This document shows, in pieces, positions 1 through 7,659 of a stretch of DNA of 11,058 bases. The stretch's first letter is position 1. The number at the start of each line of letters is the position of its first letter. Made by a program: the position numbers and the translations under genes. The notes under the pieces are model-generated. The model saw only the letters and a program-made list of their open reading frames with translations. It was not told the DNA's origin and searched no databases. Source of the stretch: Psilocybe azurescens (taxonomy: Eukaryota > Basidiomycota > Agaricomycetes > Agaricales > Agrocybaceae); NCBI GenBank assembly GCA_023853785.1, contig JAJIRX010000383.1, positions 1 to 11,058 of the forward strand. The letters run 5' to 3'.

Positions 1-1182
1 CCCTGATATTGAATAGCCTTACGGTGGTACTTGCGCTGTTGGACCCAAGACATGAGGTCCCAAGTGCGCTTGTTGGTAATGGATATTTCTGTGATTCTGG
101 AATCAAAGAAAACCCATTTGGCGTTTTTGACCGCCTTTCGGTAAAGCTTCCAGTCCTCCGGGAGGCCATACCCCGGTAGGCCTGAAGTGCGACTGAGCAC
201 TCATCCGTCCACCACAGTTTTGAGCGCCTCGTAATAGTGACACTCTGGAGCAGGCTTCCATGCTGCAGGAAGCGAATCAGCAATAGCTTACGCCACCGCG
301 TCAATCTGGTCAGGTGTGTGTTGAGAGGAGCGTGTTCGTCCACTTTCATGGCAAACTCTCCTCAATGACTCTGACAAAGCGGATTTGCTCCTCTTTGTCG
401 GATTTGAGAGCTCTGCGGGCGTGGCCCCAGAATCAGCAGAGATAGATAAAGTAGTAGCTAGCCAGGGATATGATCCGACTTCGCCCATGGCATTGTGTAC
501 CCGGGTGACCTGCGCTGTCAGGGTCTGGTCCGGTTGCACGGAGTACCAAGTCGATCGCACCTGTAGAGCGAAAGCCTTGGATGCGGGGGTAGAAGGTTGG
601 CGGATTCTAAAAGAACCCGTTGCAAGCCTAGTTCCGCCGCAGTGTTAAGGAGCTGAGTGGAAACTCCTGGATGGCCATGATGGCCTCCATCCCATTCCTG
701 GGAATGAATGTTAAAGTCACCCCCAAATAGATGAAGGGCGGAGGTGAGGCCGCCTCCTCCGCTAGGAGGAGAGCGGCTGTATGGGTATCGTCTGAGTAGA
801 CGTTCATCAGATTATAGCACTGTCCGTTTGTGAACAGGCTAAGGATGAGTACGTCGCGATGATCGATAAGATCGCGACGCATGGATGGACGAAACTCTTT
901 CGGCCGGTTAGACAGCATAGGCCATAACTCTTGGGCGAGAGTCGGGTTCGGGAATACATACCATAGGCAGCCACGAAGGATGCAATGGGGCGCCGATAAC
1001 ATCATCGCCAGACTTACGAGAAGTAGACGGTGCGGTGCGTACAAACCTCCAGGGAGGTTCTTGGATAAAAACAATATCGTATGCTAATACAAAATGTTGA
1101 GTATAGTTTCTATGCTTAGGCTGGACTTTGCGCAGTTGAAACTCAAGATTCTAACCGGAAGGTCCTGGACGGTTTGACTCAT
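1..1182 (-). pseudogene. LINE ORF2 N-terminus: endonuclease domain and linker to RT (broken, partial)
   Basis: The ORF2 protein would nick target DNA and prime reverse transcription. The start chosen is the ATG at 1182-1180, which gives MSQTVQDLPVRILSFN. The endonuclease signature residues are all visible, though in different frames: Asn in ILSFN (1137-1135), Glu in IQEPPW (1060-1058), a VYSDDTH stretch, Asp in GGDFNIHSQEWD (718-716), Asp in IDLV (552-550), and SDH (478-470). Downstream there are WWTDEC and a NKRTWDLMSWV segment (about 80-20), which resemble the spacer between endonuclease and RT in fungal LINEs. Frameshifts and stops occur throughout; for example the frame changes between the Asn and Glu motifs and again after the QEPP region. 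The RT itself would lie left of the window. Family assignment rests on motif recognition. Confidence 0.82.
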
Positions 1183-2380
1183 TCTAATGACCAGTGGTTA
1201 GGGATTGACGGTGCGCGATGGAATTCGCTCGTACCTGACGATATTTCTCAGCAGCCCAGAGAGGATCGAACCTGTGACTCCAGAACATAGCGCGCTCATG
1301 GGCACCATGATTCTTTCCACAGTTGGGGCAGCGAGGGTTATGAGGGCATGGCTCCCCAGAAGGCGTTGGAGCCTCGCGGGGGTTTGCCTTTGGATTCCCT
1401 TTGCAACAAGATGCAACGGCGTGGTGCTCCTCCAGCTTGTGAGGACCAGAGCAACGCGGGCATTTAGCGGCAGCCGCATGACAGCGACCGACGGGGTGGC
1501 CCCACCTCCAACACCGAGTGCAGGGGGGACGCCAGAGCTCTTCGAACAGGCCCGTATCCAGAGGGGACGACCCCTGAACATGAACTGTTTGTCGATGAGT
1601 TGGCGGGCGCGAGCACCGGATGCGATGTCCCAGATGTCAAAAAAGCAGTGGCGGTAGTGCTTGCCTTGGAAGTGCGAACTATGCGGGGTTGCTGCACAGT
1701 ATGTGAGATGGGGACCAGATGGGAGAGGCTTTGAGAGCCGAGGCAACCTCGTCCCGTTCGGTGAGGTGGTCCAGGTCATAGTGCGTACCTTAGAACCAGG
1801 GGACGTCAACAATTCGTAGAAACGATTTGGACGTGGGCATGCCGACCCATGGCGTGAACTTGTAGTGGGCCTTAAAATGAGAAGTGATCGCTCCACGGAG
1901 GATATCCGTGTCACGTTCACTGGGGACTTTGTCGGTGGGTACAGAGTACCCATCGTATGCAGAATTGAACACCAAGGACCTTCACGCGAAGGCCTTGGCG
2001 AGAGAGGACGTCCGAAGACAAGTCCTTGAATAGGGTGGAGAGATTAGCATCTTTCGCATGGTCTCCCACATCGACGAGCAACTGGCGCCTAGAGGGCCAT
2101 GTGCAGTATATTCTGGGATCTTCCTACCCTTGCGGGAGGGAGGCCTAGGTGGAGGAGCAGCCGGCGAAGCTGGCTGCTTGATTGAGCAGCCTTGCGAAGC
2201 GGTGTCCGTGTAAGAACGGGGAGCCGGGCGCGCAGGGCGTGAGAAGGAAGGGGGTACCGGGGGGGCCTCTGATTAGGGACCACAGGCTTCTTGGCCGGTG
2301 GACGGGGTTGAGGAGGAGCAGGGGTGGAGGCAGGCTTGTCAGCCGACCTTTCCCTTATCCTGCTGTGCTCGGATAGGAGG

Positions 2381-2391
2381 CCTAGCCGGTG
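2381..2391. repeat. Left copy of 11-bp direct repeat flanking the KDZ element (target-site duplication)
   Basis: CCTAGCCGGTG lies directly left of the element and matches 3651-3661 exactly. Removing the element plus one copy rejoins LINE ORF1. The KDZ superfamily is usually credited with about 8-bp duplications, so part of the 11-mer could be chance or element end. Confidence 0.7.
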
Positions 2392-2393
2392 TA

Positions 2394-2412
2394 CTTTACC
2401 TCCACCCATATA
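2394..2412 (+). repeat. Left terminal inverted repeat of the KDZ element
   Basis: CTTTACCTCCACCCATATA matches the reverse complement of 3628-3646 at 17 of 19 positions. Two or so extra bases lie between it and the direct repeat. Confidence 0.65.
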
Positions 2413-2645
2413 CTCCATATGGAGTCCACTGACTCTATACAAAAGTGGTGGACTCCACATGGAGTCCACCTGGAACATATTTAAATGTTCAAAAAGTCAT
2501 CTTTGATAAGTGGAGTCCAGATGGAGTCCACTTGGAGTTCACTTGGACTCCATACAATTCCACTTGAGGCCAGATGGAGCCCACCTGAACTCCATATGGA
2601 CTCTGCATGGACTCCACATGGACTCTGTATAGACTCCATATAGGT
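2411..2645. repeat. Left subterminal palindromic repeats (TGGASTCCA family)
   Basis: The core TGGAGTCCA/TGGACTCCA is repeated many times, often joined as CTCCATATGGAG or GGACTCCACATGGAGTCC. Because the core is nearly its own reverse complement, each unit reads similarly on both strands. In cut-and-paste elements such subterminal repeats usually bind transposase; that role here is inference. Confidence 0.7.
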
Positions 2646-2870
2646 CTTAATATTCTTTATTTTTTATTAGTATAGCCAAGGTCTAGATAGAATCTAGATG
2701 GAGCTTTTGTATATTTATTTTAAATTCATTATCTAAGTGAGTAGTAGACTTACAAGCTTATAAATAGATTATCTGTAAGAAGTTTATATGAAGCTCTTAA
2801 AGTCTTTAAATTAAATCAAATAATTTATAGTGGTACACTAGAATACACTTCTTTTGCTACACTCTTATGC

Positions 2871-3360
2871 CTAATTATCTTCTATATCCCAGTGTCTTTT
2901 AATATAGTTTTCATTCTTTTCTTCTTCTTCATTATCTTCAGTATCATCAATTTGATGAGGCTTTTCTCTTTGTTTCTGCTTTTGAATGACATTTTGAGTG
3001 TGATAGAACAGCATTGAATGTAAAAACCAATCAAAATTCCCAGATTTCATGTGCTTTAGAATTGAATCAAAGCCACCTAACAATGAATTTAATTGTTCAC
3101 ATGCTCATATATTAAATGCTTGTTGAAAATATTCTGTTCCATCTTTAGTTTTTGCTAGAACCACAAGATTTGGAGCAGAACCATTTAATGGAGCTGGATT
3201 ACACCATTTACAGCATAGATAATCACTTGTTTGATGGTTGATATAATGATATGAATCAACAATAAATTGACTAGTTTTTGCCAAGTTTCCCAAGTTTTTT
3301 ACAATACTTGTTCAAAGGACTTGGCAACCTTTATCAATACAAATATAGGATGGCCAAGAT
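2871..3360 (-). pseudogene. KDZ transposase, C-terminal fragment with stops
   Basis: The minus-strand frame from about 3360 to the stop at 2871 reads, in order: SYICIDKGCQVL, an in-frame TGA (3314-3312), FIVDSYHYINHQTSDYLC followed by KWCNPAPLNGSAPNLVV, a second TGA (3107-3105), ACEQLNSLLGGFDSIL, GNFDWFLHSMLFYHTQ and an acidic tail (DDTEDNEEEEK). The Asp in IDKGC, the VDSYHY-H-C-CNP block and the EQLNS block (Glu) are hallmarks I recognise from the catalytic end of KDZ transposases, which cut and paste DNA through an RNase H-like fold. The N-terminal part, including the CxC domains seen in basidiomycete members, is missing. The second TGA falls where the family usually has Asn-Thr-Gln before the Glu-containing motif. 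It cannot be functional. Confidence 0.8.
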
Positions 3361-3384
3361 TATTCAGTTGAGGTTAAATCCAAA

Positions 3385-3623
3385 TAGAATCCATGTAGAG
3401 GATGTGGAACTCCATATGGACTCCACATGAACTCCAAATGAAGTTCCACATGGAGTCCAGATGGAGTTTCCACATCCTCCACATTGGTCCATATGGAGGA
3501 TGGGCCAATTCCGGCTGGACTCCATGTGGAGCCTCCACCCTAAATGGCTGGGATACCTGCCAAAAAAGGTCACCAAACTCATGTGGAGTCCACCAACTCC
3601 ATGCCGGAGTTGGTGGACTCCAC
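3385..3623. repeat. Right subterminal palindromic repeats (same family as the left end)
   Basis: The same TGGASTCCA core occurs at about ten places in various states of decay. The run ends in a long perfect inverted repeat, listed separately. Confidence 0.7.
3583..3623. repeat. 18-bp perfect inverted repeat with a 5-base spacer
   Basis: The arms are 3583-3600 (GTGGAGTCCACCAACTCC) and 3606-3623, exact reverse complements, with spacer ATGCC. It lies just inside the right terminal inverted repeat. Confidence 0.85.
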
Positions 3624-3627
3624 CGAA

Positions 3628-3646
3628 TATATGGGTGAGGGTAAAG
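3628..3646 (-). repeat. Right terminal inverted repeat of the KDZ element
   Basis: Its reverse complement is CTTTACCCTCACCCATATA, the partner of 2394-2412. Four bases separate it from the flanking direct repeat, so the exact element end is uncertain. Confidence 0.65.
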
Positions 3647-3650
3647 ACCT

Positions 3651-3661
3651 CCTAGCCGGTG
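3651..3661. repeat. Right copy of 11-bp direct repeat flanking the KDZ element
   Basis: This is identical to 2381-2391. LINE ORF1 sequence resumes to its right on the minus strand, with a Ser/Pro-rich stretch. Confidence 0.7.
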
Positions 3662-4393
3662 CATTCCATGAGAGGAACGTGCGGGCTCAGCCGGTGTCAT
3701 AATGATGTCGTCGTCTCCAGCTCCGCCGTGGTCAGACCAAGCGGGGGGGGGAGGAGAGAGGCGGAGAGGGTCTGGAGAGTTCCGACCGATGGCCAAAAGG
3801 CCTTCGAATAGTGTCGTCTTCTGCAGTGAATAACTCCGCAACCGCACGGATTGGGAGGATATTTTCGGGAGTGGGAGTAGTACCCAAGTCCCCATTAAAG
3901 GTCTCGCGGGTGAAGTCAACCACCGCTTGAGCCAGGGATGCCTCCATAGGGGATGAATGAAGATCGATGTGTGAGGAATTGACATACCCCACGATCGTTC
4001 TGAGTGCCCGATAATCCTTTGACTATCTTCTACCACGTCGGAATCTCCGTAACTGAGTGATAGGTAAGAGGGGGTCGTCTATATCTTCATCCTCAGACCT
4101 TGCGGGCGACGGAGCGTCGGAAGGCTGGGCGGTGTTGTCCCTGGCAGTAACCGTGGGAGTGCGATGTCAAGAACTCTGCCCTCGACGACGTGGCAGAGCG
4201 ACTGGGTTGGGCGGTGCATGCCCCACGTGAAGCAGGGACTGGGCCTTGACTATAGGTCTCTCGAACAGCAGGAGCGCTTCGCTGTTTGAGCTGGGGATGC
4301 AGTCGACGAAGGTTGAGCTGCGGGGGATCTGGCTGAAGAGGTCACCGACCGAAAAGGGGACAGTGGCCTTGTGGGTTGCTGTTTAGGCGGCAT

Positions 4394-4712
4394 AGCTTTG
4401 GACACCCAAAGCTAACGCTGCAATGGTGGTAATGCTGGGGGTGGTTACCCAAGTAGATCTTCGTTGAGAACGTTGTTGACGATGAGCAAGTTTTTCTCAC
4501 GGTGGCTATGTGGCAGTACCGGAACAAGAAAGGATGGAGCCTGCGTACTTCCTATAGTTACATTATGGCTTTCGCCTTTGGTACTTTGCAGCTGCTCGCT
4601 GCAAAGGTGCCCTCCATCATCTTCTCTACAATGCAGCGTTCGCTGCATTGTGGATTACTGGTGCATTTCGCACCTCTCCGACGGGTGGGGTGGAGGCCCT
4701 TGCGGGCCTCCC
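4394..4712 (-). promoter_or_regulatory. LINE 5' UTR with a row of small hairpins
   Basis: This is the non-coding leader upstream of the ORF1 ATG. It holds five inverted repeats in 145 bases. Plus-strand positions are 4567-4576 (3-bp stem; minus-strand loop GAAA), 4584-4606 (9-bp perfect stem), 4629-4650 (10-bp perfect stem), 4660-4674 (5-bp stem) and 4692-4711 (8-bp perfect stem; minus-strand loop GCAA). On the sense (minus) strand two loops are of GNRA type. Fungal LINE leaders must hold an internal promoter, but I cannot identify its elements. The last hairpin lies at the proposed 5' end of the element. Confidence 0.55.
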
Positions 4713-5979
4713 CCTATCAATCTTCTTCTTCACCATCTGTCTGAGCAAGCCGACTATCGGTTTGCCACTCTGACCGACCCATCCGGTGAGAGCCTTCCTC
4801 TCTCGCTTTAACTGCGGCACTATCGCGCCGCATCCTACTCTCTCGATCCAGACTATGTCTGAACCGGAGATCTTCCGCACCAGTGGGACCCTCTTTGAGT
4901 CCGACACTAATGTTCTTGCTCTGATGGAGACCCTCCTCCCGATGAACCCGCTCTCCAGACCAGGTGTTCGACTGATGGACCGCTTTCGCGGACCAAGTCC
5001 ACTTCGATGACTGCAAGATTTCATGGCAACGCCGACAAGGAATTAAAGCAGCGCACCAAACACCTCGACAAGCTCTGGGATAAGATCTCGGAGAATATCG
5101 GGACCTATTATGAAGGGACAGATGCCAGTCTGCCCCTCTCAGGACGGTATCAAGCCATTGCGGCCTCCATCATGTTCAGCGGCAGAGTCGGCTGGCGCGC
5201 TAGACATGTCGCAGGCAAAGTCACCGCTCCAGATGCGGAGCTTTATGCCATCCGTTCTGCAATAGTCAATGCGACCTCGCGTGGCGATTGCACGGACATT
5301 TTCATTTTCACAGACTCGATGGCCTCTGCCCGCCGAGCTGTTGATCCTTCTATCCACTCTGGACAGGGCCACTCCGTGGCTGTCTGCGAGGCTCTTCAGA
5401 CTTGGTTCACCCATGAGGACGGCCAGTCAATCACCTTTGTGTACGTCCCCAGCGATTGCAGTGGGACTTACAAAGCACACAAGTTCGCCACCGAACTCAA
5501 AGTCACACTGGGCCCACGCCCAGCTACATCATTCGACAGCCTGCGCATGCAGCTGCCCTCTCAGCGGGCGCTTCTTGGAATGTATTATTCCAGGACCCCG
5601 AATATTGAGGAAGGAACTTTCTCCAACTCAAAACAGTTGACGGGGCCGTTGCACAGCCTGGGGGCAAAGAAAACCCCTGGGTTCACTTCGCGAACATGAG
5701 CTCTCCGCAGCTCTACGCATGCATGTGTAGGTGTATTCTGAATCATGCGCCCATCGGGTCTTATTATTCACGGTTCAATCTCAACGATGGTCATACATCG
5801 TGCCCGTGTGGGTGTCCTTGGGAAACCCGCACGCACATCCTCACCTGCAAAGGACCTATCGTCCTCCCAGGACTTGCGAGCTTAGGCAGCCAACCACGTT
5901 GTGCTACCTTCACTCATTTTTGGAGATGAACCCTAAAGCATTCGCCTTCCGCTTGACTCCCACTGCGGGCGTCGGTTGA
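4713..5979 (+). pseudogene. LINE ORF2 C-terminus: RNase H domain and CCHC-like motif (broken)
   Basis: RNase H removes template RNA during LINE reverse transcription. The segment from 4713 to about 5000 reads in changing frames (LSEQADYRFATLTDPSG, then NPLSRPGVRLMDRF) and resembles the stretch between RT and RNase H. A clean frame from 5007 gives an RNase H fold with its acidic residues: Asp in GTDAS (codon 5121), Glu in DAELYAI (5238) and Asp in FTDSMAS (5313). After about 5550 the frame shifts; the true continuation (SWNVLFQDPEY) has a TGA at 5606-5608, then ILNHAPIGSYYSRFN and a CPCG...RTHILTC motif (5801-5847) typical of the C-terminus of these proteins. One more base change in a T run near 5917 puts the end at about 5979 (MNPKAFAFRL). 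This is a non-functional remnant. Confidence 0.85.
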
Positions 5980-6581
5980 CAACTGACGTTGGGCATTGTG
6001 GGGGAATCTTCGTTCGGCGGACTTGGTTGGCATGGGCCAATTATCCGCTTGGCTCGTGGTTGTTTGGCTATGCTGGGGTAGGCCGTTTAGGCGGGGCTTG
6101 TTCGCCACTCGCTTTGGTGTTCGACTCACTACCTTCACCCAGGACCTGGGCCACGTTACGAACGGCGTTGAGTATGTGGGAACCAGGGAGAGCTGGTACC
6201 GCTAGTCTTGGCTGCTGGACTTGGGCGCCCCCGCCCTTGTTAGTTATCTCCTGCTGGTGTTGCATTTGCTCCACCCCAGGCTTCCTAAGGCTAGGGTCAC
6301 TCCTATCCTATATCCCGAGGTTGTTCTTTGTAGATAAGTTTCTATCTGTTTCTTCTCTTGCATTGAGGTTGGCGTTATATCCCCACAGTAATTTCCCTGT
6401 TATGTGTTTAGCGGTCATTTATTGTAGATTTCAGTGTTTCCAATGGACTCTTAGTAGTTTCGGCGAACAGTTTCTTAGTAGTTACCTGGTTGGGCATTTG
6501 TACTTAGCGACCGGACTGCTTTCAGCACCGGTATACAAATTGATGATTTAAAAAAAAATAAAAAAAAAAAAAAAAAAAAAA
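5980..6581 (+). other. LINE copy A 3' UTR and poly(A) tail
   Basis: There is no coding signal here that is shared with other copies; open frames crossing it are chance. The sequence is collinear with copies B and C. It contains a duplicated CTTAGTAGTT motif (around 6448-6488), a terminal hairpin at 6510-6532 and an A-rich tail. Confidence 0.8.
6510..6532 (+). other. 3'-terminal hairpin of LINE copy A
   Basis: ACCGG pairs with CCGGT, and an inner TGC pairs with GCA around a short loop, about 20 bases before the poly(A). The same structure recurs at 6997-7020, 9132-9155 and 9580-9603. By analogy with other LINEs, a 3' stem-loop may be bound by the reverse transcriptase. Confidence 0.5.
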
Positions 6582-6951
6582 CTGGGTACAAGGGTTGGCA
6601 GTTTTACAATCCTGTCACCAAGAAGTTCATTATCTCAGAACGAGCCATCTTCAATGAAAGGAGCTTTCCAGGCCTCAAACGGACATCTCCAGTGAGCCTG
6701 ACACCTGTTGGCACTCCTGTGACCTTCCCTGATGTACCAGATTCTGGGGGATGACAACTTCAGCTCCTGAGCCCGAAATTGCGCCAAACAATCCACATGT
6801 GATACCACAGCCTCAGCTCGCACCCAACAATGTTCCTGTCGCTCCTCAGCGGCCAGTCGCACCGCCTCCGCCAGATAACGCACAAATCATCCCAATCGTC
6901 CCAGAACATGCTCAGCAGCACGCTGCACCCGTACAAGCTCTAATATGCGCT
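6582..6951 (+). pseudogene. Ty1/copia pol fragment: integrase C-terminus and linker (copy 1)
   Basis: The sequence matches 8386-8745 of the second copia copy base for base at roughly nine of ten positions by eye. The translation gives GYKGWQFYNPVTKKFIISE and NERSFPGLKRTSP, the end of the integrase region, followed by a Pro/Gln-rich linker (PEPEIAPNN) that runs toward RT. It has the same five-G run before GATGAC (6746-6750) that puts a stop in frame in copy 2, plus one further base that shifts frame. Relative to copy 2 it carries 9 extra bases near 6835-6845, an in-frame difference of three codons. The left end is cut by the LINE A tail and the right end by the LINE B tail. Confidence 0.85.
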
Positions 6952-7659
6952 ATTTTTTATTTATTTATTTTTTATTTTTAACTCATCAATTTGTATACCG
7001 GTGCGCCAAAGCAGTCCGGTCGCTAAGTACAAATGCCCGACCAGGTAACTACTAAGAAACTGTTCGCCAAAACTACTAAGGGTCCGTTGGAAACACTGAA
7101 GCCTACGATAAATGACCGTGCTGAACACATAACGGGGTAAATAATGTGGGGATGTAACGCCAACCTCAATGCGGAATAAGAAAGAGAAAACTAGCTTATC
7201 TACAAAGAACAACCTCGCGGGATATAGACAAGTGACCCTGCCCTGGTCTTAGGAAGCCTGGGGTGGAGCAGATGCAACACCAGCAGGAGATAACTAACAA
7301 GGGCGGGGGGCGCCCAAGCCCAGCAGCCAAGACTAGCGGTACCAGCTCTCCCTGGTTCCCACATACTCAACGCCGTTTGTAACATGGTCCAGGTCCTGGG
7401 TGAAGGTAGTGAGTCGAACACCAAAGTGAGTGGCGAACAAGCCCCGCCGAAACGGCCTACCCCCAGCATAGCCAAACAACCACGAGCCAAGCGGATAATT
7501 GGCCCATGCCAATCAAGACCGCCGAACGAAGACTCCCCCACAATGCCCAACGTCAGTTGTCAACCCGACGCCCGCGAGGGAGCCGAGCAGAAGGCAAACG
7601 CTTTCGGGTTCATCTCCAAAATGAGTGAAGGTAGCACAACGTAGTTGGCTGCCTAAGCT
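6952..7659 (-). mobile_element. 5'-truncated LINE 3' end, inverted (copy B)
   Basis: Read on the minus strand, this begins at 7659 in the last codons of ORF2 (the sequence matching 5876-5979 of copy A), continues through the full 3' UTR with the hairpin at 6997-7020 and ends in an A-rich tail with scattered T (6979-6952). No copia sequence is duplicated at its two edges, so no target-site duplication is evident. The flanking copia pieces are also not collinear. Confidence 0.85.

Larger units (their letters stand above)
2392..3650 (-). mobile_element. KDZ-type (Kyakuja-Dileera-Zisupton) DNA transposon, internally decayed, nested in LINE ORF1
   Basis: The element is about 1.26 kb, bounded by imperfect inverted repeats and flanked on both sides by the 11-mer CCTAGCCGGTG. 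LINE ORF1 continues on either side, so this is an insertion. The interior (about 2640-3380) is AT-rich, in clear contrast to the GC-rich LINE. It carries the C-terminal part of a KDZ transposase on the minus strand. Both ends are packed with TGGASTCCA-type palindromic repeats. The length is far too short for an autonomous KDZ element, whose transposases are very large, so this is an internally deleted or non-autonomous copy that kept part of the transposase. Confidence 0.75.
1184..4393 (-). pseudogene. LINE ORF1 (gag-like, zinc-knuckle protein), split by a DNA transposon
   Basis: ORF1 proteins coat LINE RNA. The likely start is the ATG at 4393-4391 (MPPKQQPTRPLSPFRS), leading into a Ser/Pro/Ala-rich N-terminus and an acidic patch (EDEDIDDPL). 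A conserved-looking stretch follows near 4010-3740 (GYVNSSHIDLHSSPMEASL). ORF1 resumes left of the KDZ element with a Pro-rich part and then the central region (SKSFLRIVDVPWF near 1830-1790, and FDIWDIASGARARQLIDK near 1640-1590). The C-terminus has three zinc motifs: CX2CX4HX4C (about 1522-1480), CX2CX3HX4H (about 1463-1424) and CPNCGKNHGAH (about 1328-1296). The reading frame ends TTGH-stop, with TAG at 1186-1184. At least four frame changes and several stops are seen. The two exonic parts are 3662-4393 and 1184-2391. Confidence 0.8.
1..4712 (-). mobile_element. 5' half of a fungal LINE (non-LTR retrotransposon), decayed
   Basis: Read on the minus strand, this block has the order 5' UTR, ORF1 with zinc knuckles, then ORF2 beginning with an apurinic-type endonuclease domain, which is the standard order of two-ORF LINEs. 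ORF2 runs off the left edge before the reverse transcriptase. A KDZ DNA transposon (2392-3650) is inserted in ORF1. The right boundary near 4712 is placed where 5' UTR hairpins stop and plus-strand LINE coding signal begins; it could be off by tens of bases. Multiple frameshifts and stops make it a fossil. The exact clade (Tad1-like or a related fungal group) is not decided. Confidence 0.8.
4713..6581 (+). mobile_element. 3' part of a LINE with 3' UTR and poly(A) tail (copy A)
   Basis: The plus-strand order is end of ORF2 (connection region, RNase H, C-terminal Cys/His motif), an unbroken 3' UTR and a roughly 30-base A-rich tail (6550-6581). Copia sequence begins directly after the tail at 6582. 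The same 3' UTR recurs in copies B (6952-7659, minus), C (8875-9640) and D (9013-9196), which confirms a repeat family. On the left it abuts the 5' half of a LINE in opposite orientation. Confidence 0.85.

Noticed and set aside
1205..1657. 150-residue plus-strand open frame
   Set aside because: It is antisense to the zinc-knuckle part of LINE ORF1, whose motifs are clear on the minus strand.
2646..2870. AT-rich stretch as a replication origin or promoter
   Set aside because: It is simply the AT-rich interior of the KDZ element; I see no defined motif or gene that would support such a call.
2411..3623. CRISPR-like repeat array
   Set aside because: The repeats are short, palindromic and irregularly spaced with no unique spacers, and are bounded by transposon ends in a eukaryotic context.
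3374..4036. 220-residue minus-strand open frame spanning the LINE and KDZ element
   Set aside because: It crosses an insertion boundary at 3650 and translates subterminal repeats (Trp/His-rich); it is an artefact of nesting, not a fusion gene.
4626..5024. 132-residue minus-strand open frame
   Set aside because: It is antisense to the plus-strand ORF2 connection region and crosses the LINE 5' UTR hairpins; no known motif is seen.
5976..6551. 191-residue open frame on the plus strand, and its counterpart in copy B (7200-7550 minus)
   Set aside because: It lies in the LINE 3' UTR, is not kept open in copies C and D, and has no recognisable domain; it is a chance frame in GC-rich repeat DNA.
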